From: CAVUXJ01 sp963814975
Lineage (GTDB): Bacteria > Acidobacteriota > Vicinamibacteria > Vicinamibacterales > CAVVIG01
Length of the DNA stretch: 64,000 nucleotides
NCBI GenBank assembly: GCA_963814975.1
Contig: CAWFFB010000014.1
Span: 1 to 64,000, forward strand
Direction of reading: 5' to 3'
Part shown: in pieces, positions 28,546 to 38,196 of the stretch
Position numbering within the stretch: the stretch's first letter is position 1
Layout of the letters: each line of letters opens with the position of its first letter
The notes under the pieces: model-generated
What the model was told of the DNA's origin: nothing
What the model saw: the letters and a program-made list of their open reading frames with translations, nothing else
Database searches by the model: none
Made by a program: the position numbers and the translations under genes

Positions 28546-30231
28546 ATGACCGAGCACCCTGATCCGCGCGTGCCGCAAGGCGGCCTGTCGCAAGTGCGCG
28601 GAGCGACCGACGTCGCGCTGAGCGATTCGACCGTGCATGCCCTGCTCGCCGCCGCCGCGCGCCGCTGGCCCGAGCGCGACGCGGCGGTGTTCGTCGCCCA
28701 GCGATTGCGCTTCACCTGGCAGCAGCTGCTCGATCAGGTCGAGGCGGCGGCCGCCGGCTTGTGGGCGCTGGGGGTGCGGCACGGCGACCGCGTTGGCATC
28801 TGGTCGCCGAACCGCGCCGAATGGCTGCTCACGCAGTTTGCGACCGCGCGCGTCGGCGCCCTCCTGGTCAACATCAACCCGGCGTACCGACTCTCGGAGC
28901 TTGAATACTCCTTGAAGCAGTCGGGCGTCATGCTGCTGGTCACGGCCGCCGCATTCAAGTCCAGCAACTACCTCGGACTGCTGCAGAACCTGGGCGTCGG
29001 CGGCGACGCTTCGACGCTGCCGTCGCTGCGCTTCGTGGTGCGAATGGGCGACGAGGCGACGTTGGGCATGAAGAACTGGCCGCAGATGATGGCGCTCGGC
29101 CGCACGCAGACGGCCATGCTGCCGAACGAAAGCGAGCTGCGCTGTCAAGATCCGATCAACATCCAGTTCACCAGCGGCACCACCGGCACGCCCAAAGGTG
29201 CGACGCTGACGCATCACAACATCGTCAACAACGCGATCGCGGTCGCGCACTGCATGAAGCTCTCCGAAACCGATGCACTGTGCATCCCGGTACCGCTGTA
29301 CCACTGCTTCGGCATGGTCCTCGGGGTGCTGGCCTGCGTGGCCACGGGCGCGAAGATGGTGTTCCCGGGCGAAGGCTTCGAGCCGCGCGCCACGCTGGCG
29401 GCGGTGGAAGCCGAACGCTGCACCGCGCTGCACGGCGTGCCGACGATGTTCATCGACGAGCTCGACCACCCAGACTTCGCGCTCTTCGACCTGGCCACGC
29501 TGCGCACCGGGATCATGGCCGGCGCGCCCTGCCCGGTCGAGGTCATGAAGCGCGTGCAGCACGAGATGCACATGCACGAGGTGACCATCGCCTACGGTAT
29601 GACCGAGACGTCGCCGGTGTCTTTCCAGAGCGCCACCGACGACCCGCTCGAAAAGCGCGTCAGCACCGTCGGCCGCATCCTGCCGCACCTGGAGGTGAAG
29701 ATCGTCGGCGCCGACGGCCAGGTGGTGCCGATGGGCGAGAAGGGCGAACTGTGCACCAAGGGTTATTCGGTGATGCAGGGTTATTGGAACGAGGCCGAGC
29801 GCACCGCCGAAGCGGTGCGCGACGGCTGGATGCACACCGGCGACCTGGCGACGCTGGACGAGCAGGGCTATTGCAACATCGTCGGCCGCGTGAAGGACAT
29901 GGTGATCCGCGGCGGCGAGAACGTTTATCCGCGCGAAATCGAGGAGTTCCTGTTCCGCCACCCCAAGGTGGCCGCGGTGCAAGTGTTCGGCGTGCCCGAC
30001 GCGCGCTACGGTGAAGAGCTGGCGGCCTGGATCATCACGAAACGCGGCCAGGTCTGCACCGAAGGCGAGATCCGCGACTTCTGCCGCGACCAGATCGCTC
30101 GCTACAAGGTGCCGCGCTACATCCGCTTCGTCGACGAGCTTCCGGTCACCGTGACCGGCAAGCCGCAGAAGTTCGTCATGCGCGCGGCGATGATGCGCGA
30201 GCTGGGATTGAAGTCAGCGGCGACGGCTTGA
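28546..30231 (+). CDS. AMP-dependent acyl-CoA synthetase/ligase
   Basis: A full-length 561-residue adenylate-forming enzyme. The P-loop is FTSGTTGTPKGATLTHHN, the A5 motif is YGMTETSPVSF, A7 is WMHTGDLATLDEQGY, A8 is GRVKDMVIRGGENVYPREIE and the catalytic lysine lies in TVTGKPQKFVMR. It activates a carboxylic acid, probably a medium or long acyl chain, to the CoA thioester. ATG at 28546 follows GGGAG. Its third-position GC is higher than in its neighbours and it reads like betaproteobacterial ligases, so horizontal origin is possible. Convergent with the enoyl-CoA hydratase gene. Confidence 0.9.
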   Translation: MTEHPDPRVPQGGLSQVRGATDVALSDSTVHALLAAAARRWPERDAAVFVAQRLRFTWQQLLDQVEAAAAGLWALGVRHGDRVGIWSPNRAEWLLTQFATARVGALLVNINPAYRLSELEYSLKQSGVMLLVTAAAFKSSNYLGLLQNLGVGGDASTLPSLRFVVRMGDEATLGMKNWPQMMALGRTQTAMLPNESELRCQDPINIQFTSGTTGTPKGATLTHHNIVNNAIAVAHCMKLSETDALCIPVPLYHCFGMVLGVLACVATGAKMVFPGEGFEPRATLAAVEAERCTALHGVPTMFIDELDHPDFALFDLATLRTGIMAGAPCPVEVMKRVQHEMHMHEVTIAYGMTETSPVSFQSATDDPLEKRVSTVGRILPHLEVKIVGADGQVVPMGEKGELCTKGYSVMQGYWNEAERTAEAVRDGWMHTGDLATLDEQGYCNIVGRVKDMVIRGGENVYPREIEEFLFRHPKVAAVQVFGVPDARYGEELAAWIITKRGQVCTEGEIRDFCRDQIARYKVPRYIRFVDELPVTVTGKPQKFVMRAAMMRELGLKSAATA

Positions 30232-30327
30232 CCCTCGCAAGCGACAGACGTGAGGAAGGCCGAACCTGCCGATGGGCCAGTCCTAGAGGTTTCGCTTCGA
30301 CCTGGTTGATTCCGGACAGTCATCGGA

Positions 30328-31131
30328 CTACTGTCGGTTCTTCCACCGTGGTGCGCGCCTGCCGAGGAACGCGTCGACGCCTTCCTTGCCGTCCTCAGTG
30401 AAGAAATCGCAGGCAATGGCGTGTCCGGCCATGCCGTAGGCGTCGCCGAGCGACAGCTCGAGCTGACGGTAGAAGACCTGCTTGCCGGACGCGATGACGG
30501 CCGACGACTTCGACGCGATGCATCTCGCCAGCGTTTCTACCTCGGCATCGAGCGCCTCGGGCGACACGACGCGATTGACGAGTCCGATCTCGCAGGCACG
30601 CACGGCGCCAACCGTCTCGCCTGTGAGCAGCATCTCCATGGCGTGTTTGCGGCCGACCGCCCGGCCGAGCGCGACGCTGGGCGTGGAACAGAACGCGCCG
30701 ATGTTCACGCCCGGCGTGGCGAAGGTCGCCGCCGTGGATGCCACCGCGAGGTCGCAGGTGGCGACGAGCTGACAACCGGCCGCCGTCGCGATGCCGTGCA
30801 CCCTCGCGATGACCGGCTGCGGCAGCGTCGTGATGGTCATCATCATGCGGCTGCAGCGCGCGAAGAGCGACTCGACTTCGGGCACATTGCCCATGGCCCG
30901 AATCTCCTTGAGATCATGGCCCGCGCAGAATCCCCGGCCATTTGCCGCGAGCACGACCACGCTGACAGTCGGGTCCGCGGCGAGGCGGTCGAAGGTCGAC
31001 TGCAGCTCGTCGATGAGCGCACTCGAGAGCGCGTTGAACTGGCCGGGACGGTTGAGCGTCAGTGTGGCGACCCCGTCCTTCGTCTCGGTCAGCAGCAGAG
31101 CCTCGGTTTGCGTGGTGGCATTCGATGTCAT
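30328..31131 (-). CDS. Enoyl-CoA hydratase/isomerase family protein
   Basis: A 267-residue crotonase-fold protein: VATLTLNRPGQFNALSSAL, the oxyanion strand ANGRGFCAGHDLKEI, PVIARVHGIATAAGCQLVA and TPGVNIGAFCSTPSVALGR. The position of the usual hydratase glutamate in the second oxyanion region is not obvious, so an isomerase or other crotonase reaction is possible (ECHDC3-like). ATG at 31131 follows AGGGGC. It lies 81 bases after the CoA-transferase gene on the same strand, so an operon for acyl-CoA turnover is likely. Confidence 0.85.
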   Translation of the reverse strand: MTSNATTQTEALLLTETKDGVATLTLNRPGQFNALSSALIDELQSTFDRLAADPTVSVVVLAANGRGFCAGHDLKEIRAMGNVPEVESLFARCSRMMMTITTLPQPVIARVHGIATAAGCQLVATCDLAVASTAATFATPGVNIGAFCSTPSVALGRAVGRKHAMEMLLTGETVGAVRACEIGLVNRVVSPEALDAEVETLARCIASKSSAVIASGKQVFYRQLELSLGDAYGMAGHAIACDFFTEDGKEGVDAFLGRRAPRWKNRQ

Positions 31132-31212
31132 GTGCGTGCCCCTGTCCGTGTGGATCTCCGATCTCAGGTACCGACTCGGCGGTGCTCCCGCCCCACCGAC
31201 ACCGAGCCGCCG

Positions 31213-32551
31213 TCAGAACGAAACGCCGCGCGGGATCAGACGGTGCTCGTACGCCTGGCGTTCGAGGCCTTCGCGGAAGTCCGGATGCGCGATACCGATC
31301 AGCGCCTTGGCGCGTTCGGCGACGGACTTCCCCTTCAGATTGACCATCCCGTACTCGGTGACGATGAACATGACGTCGGAGCGGGGTGTGGTCACGACGT
31401 TGCCTTGAGTCAGGTTCAGCACGACCCGGCTGCGGCGCTCGCCGCGCTTGATCGTAGGTCGAGGAGAGGCAGATGAACGATTTGCCGCCTTTCGAGGCAT
31501 AGGCGCCGCGCACGAACTGCAATTGCCCGCCGGTACCGCTGAGATGGCGGTGACCGTCGGATTCGGAGGCCGCCTGTCCCTGCAAGTCGACCTGCGTCGT
31601 GTTGTTGATCGAGATCATGTGGTCGTTCTGCATGATGACGTGGGGTGTATTCGTGTAGTCGACGGGGCAGCAGTGCATGTCGCGATTGCGGTCCAGCGTC
31701 GCGTAGAGATCGCGCGAGCCGAGCGCGAACGTGTAGACAATCTTGCCAGGGTTCAGCGTTTTTCGAACGCCCGTGATGCGCCCGGCCTTGTACAGGTCGG
31801 CGATGCCGTCGGTCATCATCTCCGTATGCACGCCAAGATCGCGCACCCCGCTTTCGAGAAGCAGCGCACAGACGGCATTGGGCATGCCGCCGATGCCGAT
31901 CTGCAGGCAGTCGCCGTCTTCGATTTCAGCCGCGATCAGCCGCCCCACCGCGACGTCGATCTCGCCGGGTGGCGGATTCGGCAGTTCGGGCGCCGGGGCG
32001 TCGTCGCCCTCAATCACGTAGTCGACCTCGCTGACGTGCACGCCCGTCTGTTCACCATAGACATAGGGCAGCCCGCGAGTCGTCTCGACGATGACCATCC
32101 TGGCGCGCTCGACGATCGCGCGGTGCCAGAGATTCGCCGCACTCAGATTGAAATAGCCGCCTTCATCGATCGGGCATGTCTTGAGGATGACGATGTCGAC
32201 CGGGTCGATGAAGCGCCGATAGTAGTCCGGGATTTCACCAAGATTGACCGGAACGTAATTGCAGCGTCCGTCATCGTGCTTTCTCCGGTCGTAGCCGGAA
32301 TAATGCAGGCTGAACGAGTAGACATGATGGCCTTCGGGATCGGCATCCAGCACGGCGCGGGGGCGCATCGTCAAGCAATGGCGGATCTTGACGTTGGTGA
32401 CTTCCTGGATGCGGGCGCCAAGCGCCTTGTCGAAGACATCGGGTTGGCACAGCGCTGTGCCGTAGTCGAGCCACATGCCGGATTTGACGAAACCGGCGGC
32501 ACGCTCAGCGGAAATCGCCTGCGCCTGTGTGCTGGCGACTCTCATCGTCAT
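31213..32551 (-). CDS. Acetyl-CoA hydrolase/CoA-transferase family protein, one frameshift
   Basis: The protein matches the butyryl-CoA/4-hydroxybutyrate CoA-transferase group: SGMWLDYGTALCQPDVFDKA, VNLGEIPDYYRRF, ADLYKAGRITG, QIGIGGMPNAV, VHTEMMTDGIADL and NTTQVDLQGQAASES. The frame shifts near 31455: FICLSSTYD in frame one continues as IKRGERRSRVVLNLTQGNVV and VTEYGMVNLKGKSVAERA in another, ending at 31213. Removing one base restores about 445 residues. It transfers CoA between short-chain acids, so with the adjacent hydratase and ligase it would feed acyl-CoA catabolism. Confidence 0.85.
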
Positions 32552-32717
32552 CGGTTGCTCCGCCGCGCAGGATCAATGGTTGGCCGGATCCCCTGTGTCC
32601 ACAAATACTACATCCGGGCGACCGTCCCCGAGAATCGAGGACACCACGCGCGGCTCAGGACATCTGAAAAGCAGTCGCCTCGAAACCAGAAGGCGTGGGC
32701 CCCTCCGATTCCCGCTC

Positions 32718-33785
32718 TTACCGCGCGGTGTAGGTCTTGCTGAAATTGTTGCGCGCATTGGCGATCGTGAATTTACCGTCGGCGGCCACGGTTGCCGTGA
32801 TCGAATGGCCCTGATCGGCGGCGCCTTCCTCCATGTTCGCGATCATGTCGGGCGCCGTGTTGTGCGCAGGATCCTTGTCGATTAGAGACAGATGCCCCTG
32901 CCAGATGCCTTCGATGCCGGGAAGCTTCGCGAGCCTCAGGTACGAATTGCGCTCATAGGGAGCGTGATTGCCCGGTAGAGGCTGAGCGCGGTCGTCGGTC
33001 TGACCGAGGCCCTTGCGCGGCCCGTTGTTGATGACGATCACTTGCGGCTTGATGGCGCCGAGCAACGCCGGCGCCCCGGAATCGTCGAGCCCGCCGTGGC
33101 GGTTGATGGTGTAGAGGTTGACGGTGCCGAGCTTGTTCACCGGGCAGGCCATCTCCATCTCTCTCGACCAATCCAGATCGCCCAGGCTTGCGAACTTGAA
33201 CGTGCCATAGGTGATGGAGAGACCGACCATGCGTATGTTCTCGGGCCCGGCGGGTGCCATCTGAGCGGCATTGGCGCAGAGCGGATTGGGTCCACCCCCG
33301 TTGATCGGGCTGGCGATCACGGGGCCTTCCGAAACGAGCACGCGCATCTGAACGCCGCGGAAGGGAATCGTGTCCCCGCCTTTCACGATCGTACGCTTGG
33401 CGCCGGCCACCGTCTTGTAGGACTCAAGCCTCGGACGGTCTACCGCTTCGACCCCGTCCCCGTGATCGTAGAACCTGCCGAGGGGGATCAGTTTGGCGAG
33501 TGCCTCCAGACCGCCGACATGGTCACCATGCCAGTGGCTGATCACCACATGGTCGATCTGCCGTAAGCCCGCCTTCTGCGCGGCGGCGAGAATTCGCTTC
33601 GCGTCCCGGTCGCCATTGCCCGGATAGCCGGTGTCGAACAGCAGTGATTCTCCGCTCGGCGAGACGAACAGGGTCGCCGCGCCGCCCTCGACATCGATCC
33701 AGGTAATCTTCAAGTCCTGGGCAAACGCGGGCGCGGCGGCGAGCGTCAGCGCGGCAACGGCGGCGGCTGAAAGAAAACGCTTCAT
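32718..33785 (-). CDS. Exported MBL-fold metallohydrolase (ComEC-like domain)
   Basis: A signal peptide (FLSAAAVAALTLAAAPAFAQ) follows the ATG at 33785, which has GGGGGA upstream. The MBL domain shows ITWIDVEGGAATLFVSP, LLFDTGYPGNGD, HVVISHWHGDHVGGLEAL and SLGDLDWSREMEM, the layout of the ComEC/Rec2 competence-type hydrolases, without a membrane part. The metal ligands HxHxDH are intact. A late histidine appears in TINRHGGLDDSG. The substrate is unknown; extracellular nucleic acid or phosphodiesters are known for the fold. Confidence 0.85.
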   Translation of the reverse strand: MKRFLSAAAVAALTLAAAPAFAQDLKITWIDVEGGAATLFVSPSGESLLFDTGYPGNGDRDAKRILAAAQKAGLRQIDHVVISHWHGDHVGGLEALAKLIPLGRFYDHGDGVEAVDRPRLESYKTVAGAKRTIVKGGDTIPFRGVQMRVLVSEGPVIASPINGGGPNPLCANAAQMAPAGPENIRMVGLSITYGTFKFASLGDLDWSREMEMACPVNKLGTVNLYTINRHGGLDDSGAPALLGAIKPQVIVINNGPRKGLGQTDDRAQPLPGNHAPYERNSYLRLAKLPGIEGIWQGHLSLIDKDPAHNTAPDMIANMEEGAADQGHSITATVAADGKFTIANARNNFSKTYTAR

Positions 33786-33834
33786 CGGTGTTCCCCCTTG
33801 ATCTGGCTTTGACCTGGCCCGGCGTTCTGCAGGA

Positions 33835-33880
33835 CGTAGTATCCCAAAATTCGGTCGAGCTTTCATGCGGCGCGGTCGTA
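33835..33880. repeat. Dispersed promoter-region repeat, copy C
   Basis: 33835-33854 matches 28322-28341 at 17 of 20 bases. On the minus strand it reads TTTTGGGATACTACG, with GATACT resembling a -10 box about 60 bases before the start of the MBL gene at 33785. A good -35 box is not evident. Confidence 0.4.
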
Positions 33881-34140
33881 ATAATGAGTAGGCCACCGAG
33901 CCGCGTGCGTGCCACGGGAGCCCGGCGTGGCTGGCAGCGTGTCGCCGCGCGCAGTGTAGGCGGAGCACAGCCGGACGGACTTGTCTATCCTGACGGAGAA
34001 AGCGAGCGCGGTGATCAAGATCGAGCCGGGACCGAAGCTGGGTCTCTTTCTTCCCGCGACTCGGGCGGCATCCTGTCGTGTGCGCTTACGTTGGAGCAGA
34101 GAGCGGCACTAGTGCGTTCCGGATCAGTGGAGGGAATGAC

Positions 34141-35133
34141 ATGAACTCACGTGCAGTAGTCGTCGGCACTGCGCTGGCTGTCATGGCCAGCATGGCCATC
34201 GCGTCAACGCAAACGCTCCCAACCGTGGACGGCCTGGTGTCCGCTGCCAAAAATGCCGCCGGCCTTGATTGGGCGGGCACATTCCTGCGCCTCTGCGTCG
34301 TGCCGCCTTCCGCGGTTCCGAAAGCCGCGGGCACGGCGACTGCCGCGCCAGGCGCACCACCCGCAAAGGCTTCGTGGTACGCCGAGCCTGCGAAAGTGGC
34401 GGACAACTTCTACTTCCTCGGTACGAAGATTCACAACGCCTGGGCCCTCGTGGGCAGCGAAGGCATCATACTGTTCGAGGCGCTATACGACTACGCGGCG
34501 CCCGACGAGATCGCGGACGGGATGAGAAGACTTGGCCTCGACGCCAACAAGGTCAGGTACGTAGTTATCTCACACGCCCACGGCGACCACGACGGCGGGG
34601 CGAGGTTCCTCCAAGACAAGATGCCAGCCGCGCACCTCGTGTATGGCGGTCCGGATTGGGACGCCGTCGATAAGTCGACGAACCGACCGGGGGGCAAGCC
34701 GAAACGCGACATGGTCGGCACGGATGGCATGAAGCTTTCAGTCGGTGACGCTTCGGTTCAGATTGTTTCTACTCCGGGCCACACACCCGGTACGCTCTCG
34801 TTCCTCGTCGAGGTGAAGGACAACGGCAAGCCGCTGCGCATCGCGTACGTCGGCGGCACCGCGATTCCCTTCGACGGCACGAGCGCCTATTACGACGGCT
34901 ACATCAACTCGGTGAAAAAGATGGCGAAAGCGGCGGCTGACTTTGGCGCGACCGCTTTGATATCGAACCATACCGAGTTCGACAACGGCTACTACAAGGC
35001 CCACACCGCCGCCAATCGGAAGCCAGGGGAAGCAAACCCGTTCGACGTCGGCAGGGCGGCCGTCGGCCGGTATTTCACGCTGGTCGAAGAGTGCACGACT
35101 GCCGCCAAGATGCGGGCGGCCGGCAAGCTGTAG
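34141..35133 (+). CDS. Exported MBL-fold protein, subclass B3-like
   Basis: ATG at 34141 is preceded by GGAGGGAATGAC. A signal peptide (VVVGTALAVMASMAIAS) leads to an MBL domain with FYFLGTKIHNAWALVGSEG, the metal motif VVISHAHGDHDGGARFLQ, VSTPGHTPGTLSFLV and a last histidine in LISNHTEFDNG. HAHGDHDGG and the spacing resemble subclass B3 metallo-beta-lactamases. The protein is longer than B3 enzymes (330 residues) and lacks proof of beta-lactam use; lactonase or glyoxalase-like activity is also possible. A cupin gene follows closely. Confidence 0.8.
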   Translation: MNSRAVVVGTALAVMASMAIASTQTLPTVDGLVSAAKNAAGLDWAGTFLRLCVVPPSAVPKAAGTATAAPGAPPAKASWYAEPAKVADNFYFLGTKIHNAWALVGSEGIILFEALYDYAAPDEIADGMRRLGLDANKVRYVVISHAHGDHDGGARFLQDKMPAAHLVYGGPDWDAVDKSTNRPGGKPKRDMVGTDGMKLSVGDASVQIVSTPGHTPGTLSFLVEVKDNGKPLRIAYVGGTAIPFDGTSAYYDGYINSVKKMAKAAADFGATALISNHTEFDNGYYKAHTAANRKPGEANPFDVGRAAVGRYFTLVEECTTAAKMRAAGKL

Positions 35134-35250
35134 GGCAGACCATCCTTGCCGAGGCATTCGCGGCTGCCCATCGACATGGGAAACACGAAGATGTACAAGG
35201 AAGACTGGAAGCTCGGGGCCTGGACACTGGCATCCCCAAAAGGAGAAGAC

Positions 35251-35895
35251 GTGCACACGAACATCATCAACCCGCCAATGATCTCTCGCGCGGCGGCCGC
35301 CTTGGCGCGATGTGGATCGGTGGCGACGACGAGAGGTACCTCTTGGATCCGGGCCGCCACTATCGTGACGCTCCTGGCTGGAGGGCGGCCTGCTGTCGTC
35401 AACGCTCAAGCCCAGGCAGCTCCGCCGCTCTACGCCCCTGGGGTCAACTACTCGCTGCCATCCGTGGTCGTCACCGCCGAAGAGATTGAGGCGACAAAGA
35501 AGGAGATGCTCGCGAACAAGACAATCGACGTCGCGATTCGAATGGCGGAAACCGGCGGACCGCGTGTAGGGGTCAGCCTGGTGTATCGCGTCAAAGGCCC
35601 AGGCAACGCACCGGTGGTGCACGACTACGTGTCGGAGGTGTACCAGATTCTCGAAGGCACAGGGACACTGGTCACGGGTGGAAGCATTGTCGACGCCACG
35701 AGGCGGGCGGAGAGCGGCGTCAACGGACCGGGCTTCAGCGGTAAGGACATTCAGGGTGGGGTCAGCAAGAAGTTGAAGAAGGGCGACATGGTTCTGATTC
35801 CTGCGGGCACGCCGCACAAGTGGTCTGAAGTCGAGGAGTTCATGTCGTACACGGTCGTCCGAGTCGATCCCAATCGCATTGTGCCGCTCAAATAG
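35251..35895 (+). CDS. Secreted cupin-domain protein
   Basis: The GTG at 35251 has AGGAG 5 bases upstream; longer in-frame starts lack one. A hydrophobic segment ending VVNAQAQAA suggests export. The cupin core shows SLVYRVKGPGNAPVVHDYVSEV, YQILEGTGTLVTGG, KGDMVLIPAGTPHKWSEV and a final beta strand. Histidines in VHDY and PHKW and a glutamate in SEV fit the metal-binding cupin pattern. The reaction is not predictable. It follows the B3-like MBL gene by 117 bases and may share its transcript. Confidence 0.75.
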   Translation: MHTNIINPPMISRAAAALARCGSVATTRGTSWIRAATIVTLLAGGRPAVVNAQAQAAPPLYAPGVNYSLPSVVVTAEEIEATKKEMLANKTIDVAIRMAETGGPRVGVSLVYRVKGPGNAPVVHDYVSEVYQILEGTGTLVTGGSIVDATRRAESGVNGPGFSGKDIQGGVSKKLKKGDMVLIPAGTPHKWSEVEEFMSYTVVRVDPNRIVPLK

Positions 35896-36219
35896 GTCTC
35901 GGTGAGCTCGCGGCGCTTGAAACTACTCGACGCCCCCGGGTCCTTCCTCATTTCCTCGCGACTGCGGCGGCCGCATGTTCGAGGTCACGCCAGGTAGCCC
36001 TACAGCGGGTTTTCACAGAGCTGTAGTGTCCGCCTTGAGGCGGACCGTCGGCAGGTCCGGTCAGCCGAGGCCAGTTTCGAGATGTACGCTTTTCTACCAT
36101 CGGTGTTCGATAACGGCACATCCGGTACGTAGTCGTTCAGCGAGTGCTCCGTTAAATGCTGTCATCACGGTGTTTAGTGCTCGACTCCCTCCGGCAGGTC
36201 AGTTGCTATCCAATTACCG
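35896..36219. other. Intergenic region with a hairpin
   Basis: No supported gene. A perfect hairpin GTCCGCC-TTGA-GGCGGAC lies at 36028-36045. It has no T-run, and its position 130 bases after the cupin gene suggests a weak terminator or a processing site. Confidence 0.4.
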
Positions 36220-37260
36220 ATGTTTGCAATGGTGCTGTCTCGGGTCATGTCATGGGCGGGTCCGATCCCCTCAAGTCGCCCCAATCGGCCTCAAGACTTC
36301 GCGGTCGCCTCGCCGCTCTTGCGCGGACTGGAAAAGGCGAACAAAGAGCTGTGGCTCGTTTTCTGGCTCTTCGCACTGGCCGGTCTGCTGAATTCGCTGG
36401 TCACGTCACAGCGGGTCGTGCTCGGTCTCTACACGATGCCGACGGTCGTGTCGGCTTACCTCTACGGACGTCGACACGCCACGCTGACCGCGTTTTCCAG
36501 CGTACTGCTCGTGATCCTGCTCTCGTGGTTCAACCCGGAGCTCCTCGGCGGTCAGCGCCTGGCGCTCACGGTGGAAGCGTGGCTCGACGTCACCATCTGG
36601 GGAGGGACGTTGGTCGTCACCGGCTACTTGATGGGGACGCTCTGCGATCACAGGGCCTCGCAGGTGCGCGAGTTGCGCGAGACCTACGACGGGGTGCTGC
36701 TCATCCTGCGCCACTTCATCTCGAAGGATCAGTACACGGAGAATCATTCGTATCGCGTCTCGATCTACGCGTCGAGAATCGCGGAGGCGCTCCTTTTCAC
36801 CCATGAGCGAGTCGAGGACGTCAGGGCGGCGGCGCTGCTGCACGATATCGGGAAGCTGGACGTTAGCCGCGAGGTCCTCTACAAGGCGGCACGGCTCACT
36901 CAGGTCGAGTTCGCCGAAATCAAGGCGCACGTGGATCGCGGGATCGCCCTGCTGGAACCAGTCGGCGGTTCGCTCCGGCGGGTCATTCCGATCATCCTCG
37001 CCCACCATGACAAGTACGACGGCACGGGGTACCACTCGACACAGGGCGACCAGATTCCGCTCGAGTCGCGCATTATCGCCGTCGCTGACGTGTACGACTC
37101 GCTCACGAGCGACCGGCCGTATCGCAAGGCCATGTCGCCCTTCGATGTGCGCGAGATGATCGTGAAGGGTTCCGGGGCCGAGTTCGACCCGGACGTCGTC
37201 GAGGCGTTTCTCACCGTGTTTCGCCGGGGTGAGTTGGAACTGCCGAACGTCGCCCTCTGA
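36220..37260 (+). CDS. Membrane-bound HD-GYP domain protein with altered GYP motif
   Basis: Four hydrophobic helices occupy about residues 45-145 (LVFWLFALAGLLNSLV, LYTMPTVVSAYLYG and others). A coiled link leads to an HD-GYP domain: ALLHDIGKLDVSREVLYK, IKAHVDRGIALLE, IILAHHDKYDGTGYH and ADVYDSLTSDRPYRKAM. The HD dyad is intact, but HHExxDGxGYP reads HHDKYDGTGYH, so Glu is Asp and the final Pro is His. The family degrades cyclic di-GMP; the change may alter activity or make it a binding protein. No GGDEF gene is seen in the window. Confidence 0.85.
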   Translation: MFAMVLSRVMSWAGPIPSSRPNRPQDFAVASPLLRGLEKANKELWLVFWLFALAGLLNSLVTSQRVVLGLYTMPTVVSAYLYGRRHATLTAFSSVLLVILLSWFNPELLGGQRLALTVEAWLDVTIWGGTLVVTGYLMGTLCDHRASQVRELRETYDGVLLILRHFISKDQYTENHSYRVSIYASRIAEALLFTHERVEDVRAAALLHDIGKLDVSREVLYKAARLTQVEFAEIKAHVDRGIALLEPVGGSLRRVIPIILAHHDKYDGTGYHSTQGDQIPLESRIIAVADVYDSLTSDRPYRKAMSPFDVREMIVKGSGAEFDPDVVEAFLTVFRRGELELPNVAL

Positions 37261-37346
37261 CGGCTGCAAGTCGCTCGCGCCTCCCGCCGGCCCGGCCATC
37301 GCACATGACCGTCTTGTGCCTTCGCCGACAGCCTGACCGGTGACGT

Positions 37347-37712
37347 CTACCTGTTCCTTCCGACAAGTCCATCCGAATTGTGAAACCTACCGCGATATTG
37401 TCGCCGATGGTTCCATGGTCGCCGCAACAGGACGTGGATGGGCTGCGGGCCATAGCGGCGATCGTCGCGTCTGTAGTACCGAGCCGCATCCCAGTAGTCG
37501 TGGCGCGCGTCGTAGCGATCTTCACGCCGGTCCCACCGATCCTCACGACGTTCCGCCCGATCTTCCTGGCGATCTCGCCGGTCCTCGCGACGATCCCACC
37601 GGTCTTCGTAGCGATCCCGGCGCTCCTTGCCCCGGGCGTTCGCAGGCGCTGGCGGCAGGCCGACGAACGACGCCAGGAGTGTTGCCACGGTTGCCATTCT
37701 GATGCGGTTCAC
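37347..37712 (-). CDS. Secreted charged-repeat protein
   Basis: A signal peptide (MATVATLLASFVGLPPAPANA) starts from a GTG at 37712 with GAAGGAAG upstream. The mature part is built of RREDR/DRxEDR heptad-like repeats, almost wholly Arg, Asp and Glu, ending in YYRRDDRRYG. Such proteins are frequent in Gram-negative envelopes with no known function. The C-terminal 30 residues look less structured and may be out of frame. Base composition follows the repeat. Confidence 0.6.
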   Translation of the reverse strand: MNRIRMATVATLLASFVGLPPAPANARGKERRDRYEDRWDRREDRRDRQEDRAERREDRWDRREDRYDARHDYWDAARYYRRDDRRYGPQPIHVLLRRPWNHRRQYRGRFHNSDGLVGRNR

Positions 37713-38196
37713 TTGGAACTTCCTTCGACGGTCACGAGTGACCTGCCTGATCAGCGGGCAAGCGGTATGCCGCCCGTGACTCCCCGAAATGGCCCGATTC
37801 CAGGAGCCGATCGCGATCAGCTGCCGCGGCGACCGGCGCCGGCTGTGGACACACCGGTATCGACGGATGACTGCGCCCTGCGGATTGCGTTCCCTTCAGC
37901 GGCGGCGTCCGGAGGCAGATCGTCGTTTCGGTAACCTGTCCTTCGCGAAGACCGGCACGGATGGTGGTGGCAGGTCGTTGGCGCGAAGTCTTGGACGAGG
38001 TCGATCCAACTGATCGCGTTGACCGCCGCCGTGAACAGTCCGATCATTCCGCCATCTCACGCCGACCCCTGGACGGAAGGAGCCTTCCTGAGCAAGAAGG
38101 CAAAATCGGTCGGCTGTTCACGGCTGTGTTCACGGCTTGACAGTGACTGTTCGCTCAACTAATCTCGCGCCAACCTGCCAAACCTCAGGAGGGCCG
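37713..38196. other. Intergenic stretch
   Basis: About 480 bases between divergent genes. No frame is convincing, and no strong repeat is seen. The last 10 bases contain the ribosome site of the amidohydrolase gene. Confidence 0.45.

Noticed and set aside
26695..29982. A 1095-residue minus-strand frame through the ligase gene
   Set aside because: Only its last 498 residues match MmgE/PrpD and have a ribosome site; the rest is antisense to a conserved AMP ligase and is His/Arg-rich, a high-GC artefact.
34738..35817. A long minus-strand frame opposite the MBL and cupin genes
   Set aside because: The plus-strand genes have metal motifs and ribosome sites; the minus frame does not.
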